The translations under genes were made by a program, and so were the position numbers. A stretch of DNA of 64,000 nt from Anagrus nilaparvatae (lineage: Eukaryota > Arthropoda > Insecta > Hymenoptera > Mymaridae), in assembly GCA_022575985.1 (NCBI GenBank), contig JAKSXM010000014.1, positions 12,152,001-12,216,000 on the forward strand. Direction: 5' to 3'. Numbering within the stretch: the first letter of the stretch is position 1; each line of letters begins with the position of its first letter. A model generated the notes under the pieces. The model saw only the letters and a program-made list of their open reading frames with translations, searched no databases and had not been told where the DNA came from. This document shows, piece after piece, positions 23,240 to 37,400 of this stretch.

Positions 23240-26200
23240 CACCTTACTGACACGGACCTCGAAAACCACCTGGTAATGTATAAAGTTTCTTTTTGGGATG
23301 TTTATTGGTCCGCCATATTGGAAAATCGGAAAATATGCCGGGATGAAAATATGCAAATTTTCACTCATAAAAACTTTTTCTCAACCTCGAAAACTCGCTG
23401 GTAATGTATAAATTTTCATTTTCGACGTTTATTGATTAAAAAAAGTTATAAAGTTTATCAGAATTGAATTTTCCTAAGTTTTTGGAAATTTTCTTTTGTG
23501 TTGAAAACTGAAACTTTTATTCTGATCATAACCATGAAATCCAGACGGATTCCGGATGACACCAGGTGGAACCAGGTAAGTTTAGCATAAAGTTTTTTCC
23601 GGAATTTTCCAAGTTTTCCATCAAAAAGTTTTTTCGAGCAAAAAAGTACTGTTAAAAAAGAAATTCGCAGCATAGTTCGAAAAAATATGATTAAATCATA
23701 TGATAAAAACATTATACTGTTATTAAGCTTATTCAGGATTGAATTTTCTTTATTTTCCCCTAAAATTTTCTTTTTTTAACAACTATTACCAATTTTTTGG
23801 TTAAAACTCATTAAAACCAGATGAAACTAGCTGAAACCGGCCAAAACCAGCCAAAGTACGGCCTACTTTGAAGTTTGTTAGGGTAGGATCTAGCGAAAAT
23901 TTTTAATTTTACTATATTTTTTATATGGAAAACTACTAATTTTAAGAATTTTCTTTGTTTTTGCATTTCTGACCATTCAGCCCAGAAAAATCACGTAAGT
24001 AATCAGCACACTTTTTTACACATAAACTTTAACACCTTTTATCAACCCTTTATAATTCAAAATATTTATAAAATAAAAAATTTTTATGTTCAAAAATAAA
24101 ATAATTGTCTCATTTATAAGAAAAATTTTTTAACAAAAATGAGAAAATGAGAAAACTTCGTAGAATCGGAAATATGAAAGTCGGCTGGGGTGAAAAATCA
24201 AAAATTTTTATTCATTAAAATGTTTTTCTCAATCTAGCAAAACCCCCAGGTATTGCAGAAAGTTTTTTTATGTTTTTTGGTCCACCATATTGGAAAATTG
24301 AAAAATATTCTGGGGCAAAAATATGAAAATTTTTATCAGTGAAAACGTTTTTCGAAACCTCAAAAACCCAAGTCAATGTTAAAAAATTCATTTTTTTCCT
24401 TTTTTTTCTGCCATGTTGGAAAATCTGAAAACTTGCTTATGGTAAAAAATAAAAATTTTCATTTATAAGAACGTATTTTTCAACCTCAAAAATCCCCAGG
24501 AAACGTTGAAAATTATTTTTTATGTTATTGGTCCAGCCCGGGGGAAAAATACAACGTGAAATACAACATCGTTTACAATATAATAAATGATATTTTATAC
24601 GGCTCTAAATACAACGTCGTAAACGATTGCTATCTTTTGGCCGAAAAAACAACGTCCTAAATGATGTTGTTTTCATAAATTATGCAAAGAAATTGTCAAA
24701 AAATGACTATATTTTTGAGAATATCTGCATACTCTGATATCTGTAAATTAAAAAAATTTTGAATTCTAATTTAATATTGAATAACCCGGGTTTATCCATG
24801 AGTGCAAAAAATTACATACGAAAAAGTATAAGTCAGTTTATGTAAAAGGTATATTATTTTCAAGATAAATTCGCGTCTTATAAGCAGTTGAAAATACATT
24901 TTATTAACGAGATAAGAAAAAATAGAAGGTGCCATCTAGAAGATTTAAAAAAAATAATATTTTAAATATTTTTTTTAAACGTAGATGGCCTCTCGCCTTT
25001 TTTTGTATTCGTTAATAAAATGTATTTTCAACTGCTTATAAGACGCGAATTTATCTTGAAAATAATATACCTTTTACATACACTGCCTTATACTTTTTCG
25101 TATGTAACTTTTTGCTCTCATGGATGAACCCGGGTTAGTCAAAATTAAATTAGAATTCAAAATTTTTTAATTGACAAATACAAAAATATAGTCCTTTTTT
25201 GACAATTTTCTTGCATAATTTATTAAAACAACATCATTTAGGACGTCGTTTTTTCGGCCAAAAGATAGCAATCGTTTACGACGTTGTATTTAGAGCCGTA
25301 TATAATATCATTTATCATATTGTAAACGATGTTGTATTTCACGTTTTATTTTTTCCCCCGGGAGCATATTGGAAAGTCGGAAAATATGCTGGGTAAAAAA
25401 AATGAAAATTTTTATCAACGGAAACGTTTTCCTTAACCTTGAAAACCCCCAGACAATGTACAAAGTTCTTTTTTTTATGATTTTTGGCCAGCTATATTGG
25501 AAAATCGGAAAATATGCTTGAGTGAAAAAAGAAAATTTTTATAAATAAAAACGTTTTTCTTAACCTACAAAACCCTCAGGTAATATACAAAGTTCCTATT
25601 TTTTTTTTTGTTACCGCCATCTTGGAAAATTGGAAAATATTTTGGGGTGACAAAAAAAATTTTTTTATTAACGGAAAACGTTTTTATCAAACTCGAAAAT
25701 CCCTAGACAATTTAGGAAGTTCTTTTTTTATGTTTGTTGGTTAGCCATTTGGAAAATTGGAAAATATATTGGGGTAAAAAAAATAAAAATTTTTATTAAC
25801 GAAAAACGTTTTTCTCAACCTCGAGAACCCCCAGGTGATAGAAGTTCTTTTTTTATGATTTTTGGTCTGAAATATTGGGATAACGGAAAATATGCTAGGA
25901 TCAATAAAAAAAATTTTATCAACGACAGCTTTTTTCGCAACCTTCAAAATGCCCAGACAATGTAGAAAGTTCTTTTCTTTTGTTTTTTGGTCAGCCATAT
26001 TGAAAAATTGGAAAATATGTTGGGGTGACAAAACAAAAATTTTTCATTTATAAAAATATTTTTCTCAATCTTCAACTCAACCCTTGTAGTGCAGATTGTT
26101 CCTTTTTTGATTTTTTTTCAGCCCACCATCTTGAAAAATTGGAAAACAAGTTTTGGTGAAAAAATGTAACATGTCATCAATAAAAGTGGTTTTCCTTTTC

Positions 26201-26350
26201 CACTTAAAGTCACGGGTAATAAATAAAGTTCCGGCTTTTATGTTTGTTGGTCTACCATCTTGGAAAACTGGAAAATACATTGAGGTGAAAAATTAAAAAT
26301 TATATCTCTAAGATATCTGCTTTTTCTCGCATGGTTCATTTTCACCCCAA
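23240..26350 (-). repeat. ~128-bp satellite array 2 (inside CACTA element, between its genes)
   Basis: Diverged monomers read best on the minus strand. Each carries a form of GGTCCGCCATATTGGAAAAT, then GGGTGAAAA or GGGTAAAA, then CTCAACCTCGAAAACCCCC. The array is irregular from 23,450 to 24,200 and is interrupted by fold-back H (24,537-25,362). Its upstream edge at ~26,290-26,370 carries, on the minus strand, the leader with GGTGAAAATGAACC and GATATC that also opens the arrays at 29.6 and 43.3 kb. Open frames reading FFxxNFPxxG here are products of the repeat. Confidence 0.8.
24537..25362. mobile_element. fold-back element H (TIR CCCGGGGGAAAAA), 826 bp
   Basis: Palindromic element inserted in a satellite monomer. 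Ends read CCCGGGGGAAAAA and its inverse. The empty site GGTCCAGCATATTGG, expected from neighbouring monomers, is restored when the element and one AG are removed, so the target duplication is AG. Arms are ~390 bp and hold blocks such as AACGACGTTGTATTTAGAGC and its inverse. The centre lies near 24,950. No coding frame. Confidence 0.88.
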
Positions 26351-26483
26351 AGGTATTTTAGGAGTTGACCCGAAATTTTTTTGAGTTAATGTTAAAATAC
26401 TTTATGGTTACTATTGTGTACTTTGACATAATCTTATTGCGTTTATTTATTTTTCATTTTCTTGAGAAATAACCTTACTAGAA

Positions 26484-27064
26484 TAAACGGGTGGATTGCC
26501 GTCTTAAGAGCATTCCCCGTGTGCTCTACTATACATCGATAATCTGGTAAGTTTTAGTAAGAAAAACCCCTGTTTTGCTTTCCAAGTTTTCTCAGCAAAA
26601 AAACGTTTGATCAAAATTTCCTCTTACAGGAAATTTTATTTTTCAATAATCTCGGGCGCGCAACTATTATTTTTTGGAAAATGAGTAACTTTTCGCAAAT
26701 ATTAGAAAATAAAGTAAAGAAGTATTCTGACAAGCATTTTTGCAGAACGCTCTAAAGTTAAAAGTTTAACTTTGTTTTCTGATATTTGCGAAAAATTATC
26801 AATTTTCAAAAAAAAATAATAGTTGCGGGCTCGAGATTATTGAAAAACAAAACTTCCTGTAAGAGGAAATTTTGATCTAAAGTTTTTCCGCTGAAAAAAC
26901 TTAGAAAGCAAAACAGGGGTTTTTCTTACTAAAACTTACCAGATTATCGACGTATAGTAGAACCAACGAATATACATACTATATTTGTTGGTAGAACACA
27001 CGGAATGCTCTTAATGTTAGGTGGCCCACCAGCGGCCGTACGGTGGCCACCATACACCCGTTTA
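26484..27064. mobile_element. fold-back element I, ~0.58 kb
   Basis: Inverted arms of roughly 260 bp. The outer ends read TAAACGGGTG and CACCCGTTTA, with inner blocks AAACCCCTGTTTTGCTTTC and its inverse. Both arms contain long similar stretches around TCCTCTTACAGGAA and its inverse. The right end has an extra GC-rich palindromic stretch (GGTGGCCACC region, 27,030-27,055). It lies between the two divergent genes of the CACTA element. Confidence 0.75.
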
Positions 27065-28476
27065 CGTGACATACACCTGTTTGTTTTGGTAGGGAATTAC
27101 AAAGAGCCTTAAATGGATCATATTACCTGCCACTTAATTTTTTCTGTTCAGGTTTAAAATTTGTAGAAACCAATTTCATATATGATGAATCAAATTACAA
27201 AATTATGACTTTTATTTGATAATTATTTTTATATTTGGAAGTAGTTAATTTTAATTAATTTGAAGAACTCAGCTTCATAATATTGCTAGCATAAAAACTT
27301 TATGCTTTATCCAAAAAAATAAAAATAAAAATTTTTTTTAAAATAATTATTGTCAATCCTTAATTTACAATAATAAAGATGATTCAAAAAATTTCTACAT
27401 TTTAATTAAAACAAAAAATCATGCCCTTTCAAGTAATTTTTTAAAATTCAATGATTAATTTTACATGTGAATTTTTTCAAATTTTAAGGATTGAGTGCAT
27501 TAAAATGAATCAGATTATTAGAAGGGATTAAATAATTAATTTTTTAAATAAAGAATTTTTATTGCACCTGCTACCTGTGAATCAATTAGGAATTTTTACA
27601 ATCTGAACAAAAGTTTTCACTATTATTTTTACTTTTTATAGATTTTTATTAGTAAAACCTGTCTGATAAAAAGGCACCCAAATTAACAGCATCAAACTCA
27701 TGAGGGCTCGGGTCAACTAGCAAACGTTTATAGGTTCTGAAACATTTTTATTTGCAAAAGAGTATTGCAGATATTTACTCGCAGGATTGCTCTTTAATTA
27801 AAAATTAATAAAATTACTTTTTATGATCAATTATACAAATGAATTCTCTGCAAAAATTTTATAATAAGAGAACAAATAATGTATAAAAATTTTTGTACTT
27901 AACTATATTTGTTATAATGAAAATTTTAAAAATACAGTTGAGAAATAATGATTTTAAAAGTTTATGAAAATTCACTCTGCTTACATCGTACATGATAATT
28001 TGATAATATTTTAAATTTAATAACTAACCAATTTTCTGTATTTATATAGCGCTGTATCTGATGTCTTGGTTCTATAATATCCTCGCTTTCTTTTCATTTT
28101 TAATTAATATTTTTACTAGAGGTTTTGAATTAAAATTAGAATGAAATTTTAAAATATTTACACAAAAAATATTAACTTGTATTTTTTATTAAATGTAAGA
28201 TTTTTAGGCTATATGTTTGTTACATGAAAAAATTTTTATCATCTAACTTCAAGACAAATGAATGCTAAGTGATAGAAAATGAAAATATAAATTATAAGGT
28301 TAATTTTTTCAGAATTATTGAATTAGTTTGTAAAAAATATTAAAAGTCTTATTTAAATTTAAATTGTTTGCAAATAATTTTTATTGAAATTTAAATAATT
28401 TAAAATAGATAAAAATAATTAGTTAATAACAATTAGTTACAAGTTAAAAATAACGAAAGCATCACAGCATTATAAA
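27065..28476. other. upstream region of the second CACTA gene
   Basis: About 1.4 kb of AT-rich sequence before the first coding exon. No repeat family of the window and no protein signature were recognised. It should contain the promoter of the 686-aa gene. No TATA box can be singled out given the base composition. Confidence 0.4.
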
Positions 28477-31400
28477 ATGAGCAAAGATAGCTTGTCTATT
28501 CAATTGGCTTACGTAAGGTTTTCTCTTTCGAAGAAAAATGATTTAGTCAGTATTAAGGAAGTTTTTCATGATGAAAAATGCTCTCGAAAATTTCAACCTA
28601 AATCCATATATGATTTTAATTCTCATGAAATATATTACGTAAACAAGAAAGGCACTTTAAATATTTATCCTGCATTAATAATCTATTTAGGTGGTAAGTA
28701 ATTGGCTAATGAAATAGATTAAACATTGTTATTTTTAATATGATGAATTTCTTCAGCGGATGAAGATGAAATCAATGAGCAAAGGTCTTCACATTCTCGT
28801 ACTAAGTATCCTAGCGCAAAAGTTTCTGGAATATTAGATGAAGATTCTCGCCTCACTAAAGATATATTTAATAAAACAAGTGCTAAAAATTTAAGACTGG
28901 TAAGATTATTTAATATTTTGTAACAAAGCATTTTGTGTAGAATTTTAAATTTTAGAATTGAGTATTATTATTAAAATAAATTATAGAAGAGTTTTTGTAG
29001 ATTTAAATAAAGTTTATCCCTAATCACATCTCCAGTATCCTAAGTCCAAAATGACTAACAATGACTTGCAATGATCAGCTAATTTTGTAAAATAGATTTA
29101 TACTGCAAATTTAATCTTGCTAACTGTGCTGTTTAAATGTCATTTGCCAATTTCTTTCTTTAACAAACAGCAGTGTACTAAAAAAGTTTAAAATCACTTA
29201 ATTCCAATGGTCTAAGCTGATGATCAAATTAAATATAAGACTGAAAATTGGTTTAATTTCTTCTAGATCAATAAATGCATTTTTTGGGAAACATTTTTAA
29301 AATTAAATTTAAAAAAAGAAAACTCAAGTTTGTAAATTAATAATATAAACAAAATTTATCATAATGTTCTTTCAACGACGTGTTCTTTCACAATGTAAGC
29401 CAGCTGGCCATGATTAAATTATACTGTATACAGGCTAACTCACTATAGTTAGAGAACTTGAGATAAAACAGAATGGTGGGGATGTACAACTAAAGGGCGC
29501 TAGTGCATAATTTGACTGTAAAAAATAACTACAGTAGAATCGACTCCGCAAATTCTGAGAGTGATCTCTAACAAAAATAACCACGTAGTTACATTCCCTG
29601 GCTCAGAGAGTTATAACTCCCTCAGGGAGTTACTGAAATTTATGTCATCTTCTCGAATACCTTCGGGATGAAAATGAACCGTACGAGGGAAAACTGATAT
29701 CCTGGAGGCGAAAATTTTAATTTTTCACCCAAAACAATTTTCCAATATGGCGGACAAAAAACATGAAAATAGAAACTTTCTACATTACCTGGGAGTTTTT
29801 GAGGTCGAGAAAAACGTTTCTATTAATGAAAACTTTAATTTTTTTGCCCCAGCATATTTTCCAATTTTCGTATATGGCGGACCAAAAAATATTTCAGAAT
29901 AAACTTTTTACATTCCCAGCGAGTTTTCGAGGTCGAATAAAATGTTTTTATGCATGAAAATTTGAATTTTATTGCCCCAGCTTATTTTCCAATTTCCCAA
30001 GATGGCGGACCAAAAAACATGAAAATAAAAACATTCTACATTACTTGCGGGTTTTCGGGGTCGTGAAAAACGTTTTTATGAATGAAAATTTTAATTTTTT
30101 TGCCCCAGCATATTTTTCAATTTTCCAAGATGGCAGACAAAAAAACATGATAATAAAAACATTCTACATTACTTGTGGGTTTTCGGGGTCGTGAAAAACA
30201 TATTTATGAATGAAAATTTTAATTTTTTTGCCCCAGCATATTTTCCAATTTTCCAAGATGGCGGACCAAAAAATATTTTAAAATAAGCTTTTTACATTGT
30301 CAGGGGGTTTTCGAGGTCGAGAAAAACGTTTTTATGAATGAAAATTTTAATTTTTTTGATCCAACATTTTTTTCTAATTTTCCAAGATGGCAGACAAAAA
30401 AAACATAATAAAAAAATTCTACATTACTTGCGGGTTTTCGGGGTCGTGAAAAACATATTTATGAATGAAAATTTTAATTTTTTTGCCCCAGCATATTTTC
30501 CAATTTTCTAAAATGGCGGACCAAAAATATTTTAAAATAAGCTTTTTACATTGTCAGGGGGTTTTCGAGGTCGAGAAAAACGTTTTTATGAATGAAAATT
30601 TTAATTTTTTTGATCCAACATTTTTTTCTAATTTTCCAAGATGGCAGACAAAAAAAACATAATAAAAAAATTCTACATTACTTGCGGGTTTTCGGGGTCG
30701 AGAAAAACATATTTATGAATGAAAATTTTAATTTTTTTGCCCCAGCATATTTTCCAATTTTCCGAAATGGCGGACCAAAAATATTTTAAAATAAGCTTTT
30801 TACATTGTCAGGGGGTTTTCGAGGTCGAGAAAAACGTTTTTATGAATAAAAATTTTAATTTTTTTGATCCAACATTTTTTTCTAATTTTCCAAGATGGCA
30901 GACAAAAAAAACATAATAAAAAAATTCTACATTACTTGTGGGTTTTCGGGGTCGTGAAAAACATATTTATGAATGAAAATTTTAATTTTTTTGCCCCAGC
31001 ATATTTTCCAATTTTCTAAAATGACGGACCAAAAATATTTTAAAATAAGCTTTTTACATTGTCAGGGGGTTTTCGAGGTCGAGAAAAACGTTTTTATGAA
31101 TGAAAATTTTAATTTTTTTGCCCCAGCATATTTTTTAATTTTCCAAGATGGCAGACAAAAAAAACATGATAATAAAAACATTCTACATTACTTGCGAGTT
31201 TTCGGGGTCGTGAAAAACATATTTATGAATGAAAATTTTAATTTTTTTGCCCCAGCATATTTTCCAATTTTCCAAGATGGCGGACCAAAAAATATTTTAA
31301 AATAAGCTTTTTACATTGTCAGGGGGTTTTCGAGGTCGAGAAAAACGTTTTTATGAATGAAAATTTTAATTTTTTTGCCCCAGCATATTTTTTAATTTTC

Positions 31401-34400
31401 CAAGATGGCAGACAAAAAAAACATGATAATAAAAACATTCTACATTACTTGCGAGTTTTCGGGGTCGTGAAAAACATATTTATGAATGAAAATTTTAATT
31501 TTTTTGCCCCAGCATATTTTCCAATTTTCCAAGATGGCGAACCAAAAAATATTTTAAAATAAGCTTTTTACATTGTCAGGGGGTTTTCGAGGTCGAGAAA
31601 AACGTTTTTATGAATGAAAATTTTAATTTTTTTGATCCAACATTTTTTTCTAATTTTCCAAGATGGCAGACAAAAAAAACATAATAAAAAAATTCTACAT
31701 TACTTGCGGGTTTTCGGGGTCGTGAAAAACATATTTATGAATGAAAATTTTAATTTTTTTGCCCCAGCATATTTTCCAATTTTCTAAAATGGCGGACCAA
31801 AAATATTTTAAAATAAGCTTTTTACATTTACAGGGGGTTTTCGAGGTCGAGAAAAACGTTTTTATGAATGAAAATTTTAATTTTTTTGCCCCAGCATATT
31901 TTCAAATTTTCCAAGATGGCAGACAAAAAAAACATGATAATAAAAACATTCTACATTACTTGTGGGTTTTCGGGGTCGTGAAAAACATATTTATGAATGA
32001 AAATTTTAATTTTTTTGCCCCAGCATATTTTCCAATTTTCTAAAATGGCGGACCAAAAATATTTTAAAATAAGCTTTTTACATTTACAGGGGGTTTTCGA
32101 GGTCGAGAAAAACGTTTTTATGAATGAAAATTTTAATTTTTTTGATCCAACATTTTTTTCTAATTTTCCAAGATGGCAGACAAAAAAAACATAATAAAAA
32201 AATTCTACATTACTTGTGGGTTTTCGGGGTCGTGAAAAACATATTTATGAATGAAAATTTTAATTTTTTTGCCCCAGCATATTTTCCAATTTTCTAAAAT
32301 GACGGACCAAAAATATTTTAAAATAAGCTTTTTACATTGTCAGGGGGTTTTCGAGGTCGAGAAAAACGTTTTTATGAATGAAAATTTTAATTTTTTTTAA
32401 CCAACATTTTTTTCTAATTTTCCAAGATGGCAGACACAAAAAACATGATAATAAAAACATTCTACATTACTTGTGGGTTTTCGGGGTCGTGAAAAACATA
32501 TTTATGAATGAAAATTTTAATTTTTTTGCCCCAGCATATTTTCCAATTTTCTAAAATGACGGACCAAAAATATTTTAAAATAAGCTTTTTACATTGTCAG
32601 GGGGTTTTCGAGGTCGAGAAAAACGTTTTTATGAATGAAAATTTTAATTTTTTTGCCCCAGCATATTTTTTAATTTTCCAAGATGGCAGACAAAAAAAAC
32701 ATGATAATAAAAACATTCTACATTACTTGCGAGTTTTCGGGGTCGTGAAAAACATATTTATGAATGAAAATTTTAATTTTTTTGCCCCAGCATATTTTCC
32801 AATTTTCCAAGATGGCGGACCAAAAAATATTTTAAAATAAGCTTTTTACATTGTCAGGGGGTTTTCGAGGTCGAGAAAAACGTTTTTATGAATGAAAATT
32901 TTAATTTTTTTGCCCCAGCATATTTTTTAATTTTCCAAGATGGCAGACAAAAAAAACATGATAATAAAAACATTCTACATTACTTGCGAGTTTTCGGGGT
33001 CGTGAAAAACATATTTATGAATGAAAATTTTAATTTTTTTGCCCCAGCATATTTTCCAATTTTCCAAGATGGCGAACCAAAAAATATTTTAAAATAAGCT
33101 TTTTACATTGTCAGGGGGTTTTCGAGGTCGAGAAAAACGTTTTTATGAATGAAAATTTTAATTTTTTTGATCCAACATTTTTTTCTAATTTTCCAAGATG
33201 GCAGACAAAAAAAACATAATAAAAAAATTCTACATTACTTGCGGGTTTTCGGGGTCGTGAAAAACATATTTATGAATGAAAATTTTAATTTTTTTGCCCC
33301 AGCATATTTTCCAATTTTCTAAAATGGCGGACCAAAAATATTTTAAAATAAGCTTTTTACATTTACAGGGGGTTTTCGAGGTCGAGAAAAACGTTTTTAT
33401 GAATGAAAATTTTAATTTTTTTGCCCCAGCATATTTTCAAATTTTCCAAGATGGCAGACAAAAAAAACATGATAATAAAAACATTCTACATTACTTGTGG
33501 GTTTTCGGGGTCGTGAAAAACATATTTATGAATGAAAATTTTAATTTTTTTGCCCCAGCATATTTTCCAATTTTCTAAAATGGCGGACCAAAAATATTTT
33601 AAAATAAGCTTTTTACATTTACAGGGGGTTTTCGAGGTCGAGAAAAACGTTTTTATGAATGAAAATTTTAATTTTTTTGATCCAACATTTTTTTCTAATT
33701 TTCCAAGATGGCAGACAAAAAAAACATAATAAAAAAATTCTACATTACTTGTGGGTTTTCGGGGTCGTGAAAAACATATTTATGAATGAAAATTTTAATT
33801 TTTTTGCCCCAGCATATTTTCCAATTTTCTAAAATGACGGACCAAAAATATTTTAAAATAAGCTTTTTACATTGTCAGGGGGTTTTCGAGGTCGAGAAAA
33901 ACGTTTTTATGAATGAAAATTTTAATTTTTTTTAACCAACATTTTTTTCTAATTTTCCAAGATGGCAGACACAAAAAACATGATAATAAAAACATTCTAC
34001 ATTACTTGTGGGTTTTCGGGGTCGTGAAAAACATATTTATGAATGAAAATTTTAATTTTTTTGCCCCAGCATATTTTCCAATTTTCTAAAATGACGGACC
34101 AAAAATATTTTAAAATAAGCTTTTTACATTGTCAGGGGGTTTTCGAGGTCGAGAAAAACGTTTTTATGAATGAAAATTTTAATTTTTTTGCCCCAGCATA
34201 TTTTTTAATTTTCCAAGATGGCAGACAAAAAAAACATGATAATAAAAACATTCTACATTACTTGCGAGTTTTCGGGGTCGTGAAAAACATATTTATGAAT
34301 GAAAATTTTAATTTTTTTGCCCCAGCATATTTTCCAATTTTCCAAGATGGCGGACCAAAAAATATTTTAAAATAAGCTTTTTACATTGTCAGGGGGTTTT

Positions 34401-37400
34401 CGAGGTCGAGAAAAACGTTTTTATGAATGAAAATTTTAATTTTTTTGCCCCAGCATATTTTTTAATTTTCCAAGATGGCAGACAAAAAAAACATGATAAT
34501 AAAAACATTCTACATTACTTGCGAGTTTTCGGGGTCGTGAAAAACATATTTATGAATGAAAATTTTAATTTTTTTGCCCCAGCATATTTTCCAATTTTCC
34601 AAGATGGCGAACCAAAAAATATTTTAAAATAAGCTTTTTACATTGTCAGGGGGTTTTCGAGGTCGAGAAAAACGTTTTTATGAATGAAAATTTTAATTTT
34701 TTTGATCCAACATTTTTTTCTAATTTTCCAAGATGGCAGACAAAAAAAACATAATAAAAAAATTCTACATTACTTGCGGGTTTTCGGGGTCGTGAAAAAC
34801 ATATTTATGAATGAAAATTTTAATTTTTTTGCCCCAGCATATTTTCCAATTTTCTAAAATGGCGGACCAAAAATATTTTAAAATAAGCTTTTTACATTTA
34901 CAGGGGGTTTTCGAGGTCGAGAAAAACGTTTTTATGAATGAAAATTTTAATTTTTTTGCCCCAGCATATTTTCAAATTTTCCAAGATGGCAGACAAAAAA
35001 AACATGATAATAAAAACATTCTACATTACTTGTGGGTTTTCGGGGTCGTGAAAAACATATTTATGAATGAAAATTTTAATTTTTTTGCCCCAGCATATTT
35101 TCCAATTTTCTAAAATGGCGGACCAAAAATATTTTAAAATAAGCTTTTTACATTTACAGGGGGTTTTCGAGGTCGAGAAAAACGTTTTTATGAATGAAAA
35201 TTTTAATTTTTTTGATCCAACATTTTTTTCTAATTTTCCAAGATGGCAGACAAAAAAAACATAATAAAAAAATTCTACATTACTTGCGGGTTTTCGGGGT
35301 CGTGAAAAACATATTTATGAATGAAAATTTTAATTTTTTTGCCCCAGCATATTTTCCAATTTTCTAAGATGGTGGACCGAAAATATTTTAACATAAGCTT
35401 TTTACATTTACAGGGGGTTTTCGAGGTCGAGAAAAACTTTCTTATGAATAAAAATTAAAATTTTTTTGCCCTAGCATATTTTCAAATTTTCCAAGATGGC
35501 GGGCCAAAAAACATGAAAATAAAAACTTTCTATATTACCAGGGGGTTGTTAGGGCAAGAAAAATGAATTTTAGGTGGAGAATATTTGATTCTTTAATCAA
35601 AATATTTTCCGGTTTTCCAAGATTGCGTACCAAAAAACATACAAATATGAACTTTGAGCATTACAAGGGTTTTTTTTAGGGCAAGAAAAATTAATTATAG
35701 GTGGAAATATTCGATTTTTCAATTAAAAATATTTTCTGATTTTCCAAGATGGCGGAACGAGAAAATTAAAAAATTAAATTTCCATAATTACAACGGGGTT
35801 TTCGAGGACTAGAAAAATGAATTTTGGTTGAAAGACATTTGATTTTTCAATTTAACATATTTTCCGATTTTCCAAGATGGTGGACCAAAAAACTTAATAA
35901 AATAAACTTTAATTATTATAAGGGGTTTTTTAGCGCAAGAATAATGAAGTTTCGGTAGAAAATAATGAATTTTTCAACCCAAAATATTTTCATATTTTTC
36001 AAGATCGCAGAAAGAAAGTCCTTAAAAAAAGAACTTTTAACATTACAAGCGGGTTTTTTAGGGCAAAAAAATGAATTTGAGATGGAAATTAATAAATTTT
36101 TTAAAAATAGGAAAATATTTTGGGTTGAAAAATTGAAAATTATAACACTAGGGTATCTGGTTCTACCTGAAAAGGTCATTTTCATCCTGAGAGTCTTAGA
36201 TTAACCGTCATGATTTTTTTGCGCGAGTAGTGCTAGATCTTTTTTATGATAAAAGGTTGTCGGGTGGCTAACCGCAATTTTGAGGGTAAGAATAAGTCCT
36301 TATGGCTGGAATTGCCCCCGTATAGGAAAATATCCCCGATCATTAAAAAAAATAATTTTGGGCTTTTACTAGATTTTTTAGACGATAATGGGTTTAGGGG
36401 GGCTAATGGAATCTTCAAAGCGAAACTTAAGCCCATTCGGCAAATATAATAAATCTAAATAAAAAAATTTATTTTTGAGGCTGGTACTGGATTATTTAAT
36501 TAATAATGGACTCATAGGGGGTAACGAAACTTCTTGGCAAAAGTTACTCCTACAATCTTAAAAAAAAAAAATTTAATTCTGGTTGTGGATTTTTATGTGA
36601 TAATGGGCCTACGACAACTCCGCGGGTAAGATCCAGCTCTCGGGGTAAAAATGGCCACCGCGTTGACTTATCTGCCCGATATTTAGAAAAATGTTTTTCG
36701 AAAATTGTGTTGCTTCCTTCTATTGTTGAAAAAATGAATCTCTCAGCATTGGTATGGAATCTGCGGCTTTAAAGTAGATCTCGGTGGATGAAAACATACC
36801 AAATTTTGACTTCTGAAAGGTATTAGGAGGAGGAAATCTCTATTTTTTTGCAAGGAATGTTTTTTAGACTCCCAGAATATATACTCTTATATACTTTAAC
36901 CAAGAATATTTTTGTCTTATCTACAGAAGAAGGGTTTTCCGAAAATTTTCTACTTGGCTGAAGTTATATTTTTATTTTATGTTTTAAATTGTAAAATACT
37001 GATTATGGTTACATTCAAGCATACTGACATCAACGTATTTCGCTTACATTATATGCATGCAAACTGATTGCAAGGCCTGTAGTCAATATGCTAGGAAATT
37101 ATTTTGTTCTAAAAGTTAATTTATAACAAATAACGGCGAATTCGCCATGCGAGATCTGTTTTTATTTTACAGTTCCTTTTTAACCCAAGGATATTTTGAA
37201 TCAGATTTTTATTGTATCCCGTTTTGGTTTTATTTTTTCCTCGAAAGGCAACTTGTACTAGATGGGATTGATTTTATCATGTGATTTATTTACTCTCAAT
37301 ATAATTAGTTTATAGATTTATTTAATAATATTAATTAAAAAAAGGAAAATAGATTTTGTTATCAACTTTAATAAGTTTTTCTTACATGTAGACTTCAGAA

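Noticed and set aside
29763..35264. Many plus-strand frames of 64-110 aa reading FFAPAYFPIFQDGG-like peptides
   Set aside because: They are translations of the 128-bp satellite and recur at exactly 1,535-bp spacing; frames break whenever a monomer varies.
36246..36449. Overlapping 67-aa frames on both strands
   Set aside because: No recognisable features, no splice links to exons, not repeated elsewhere.
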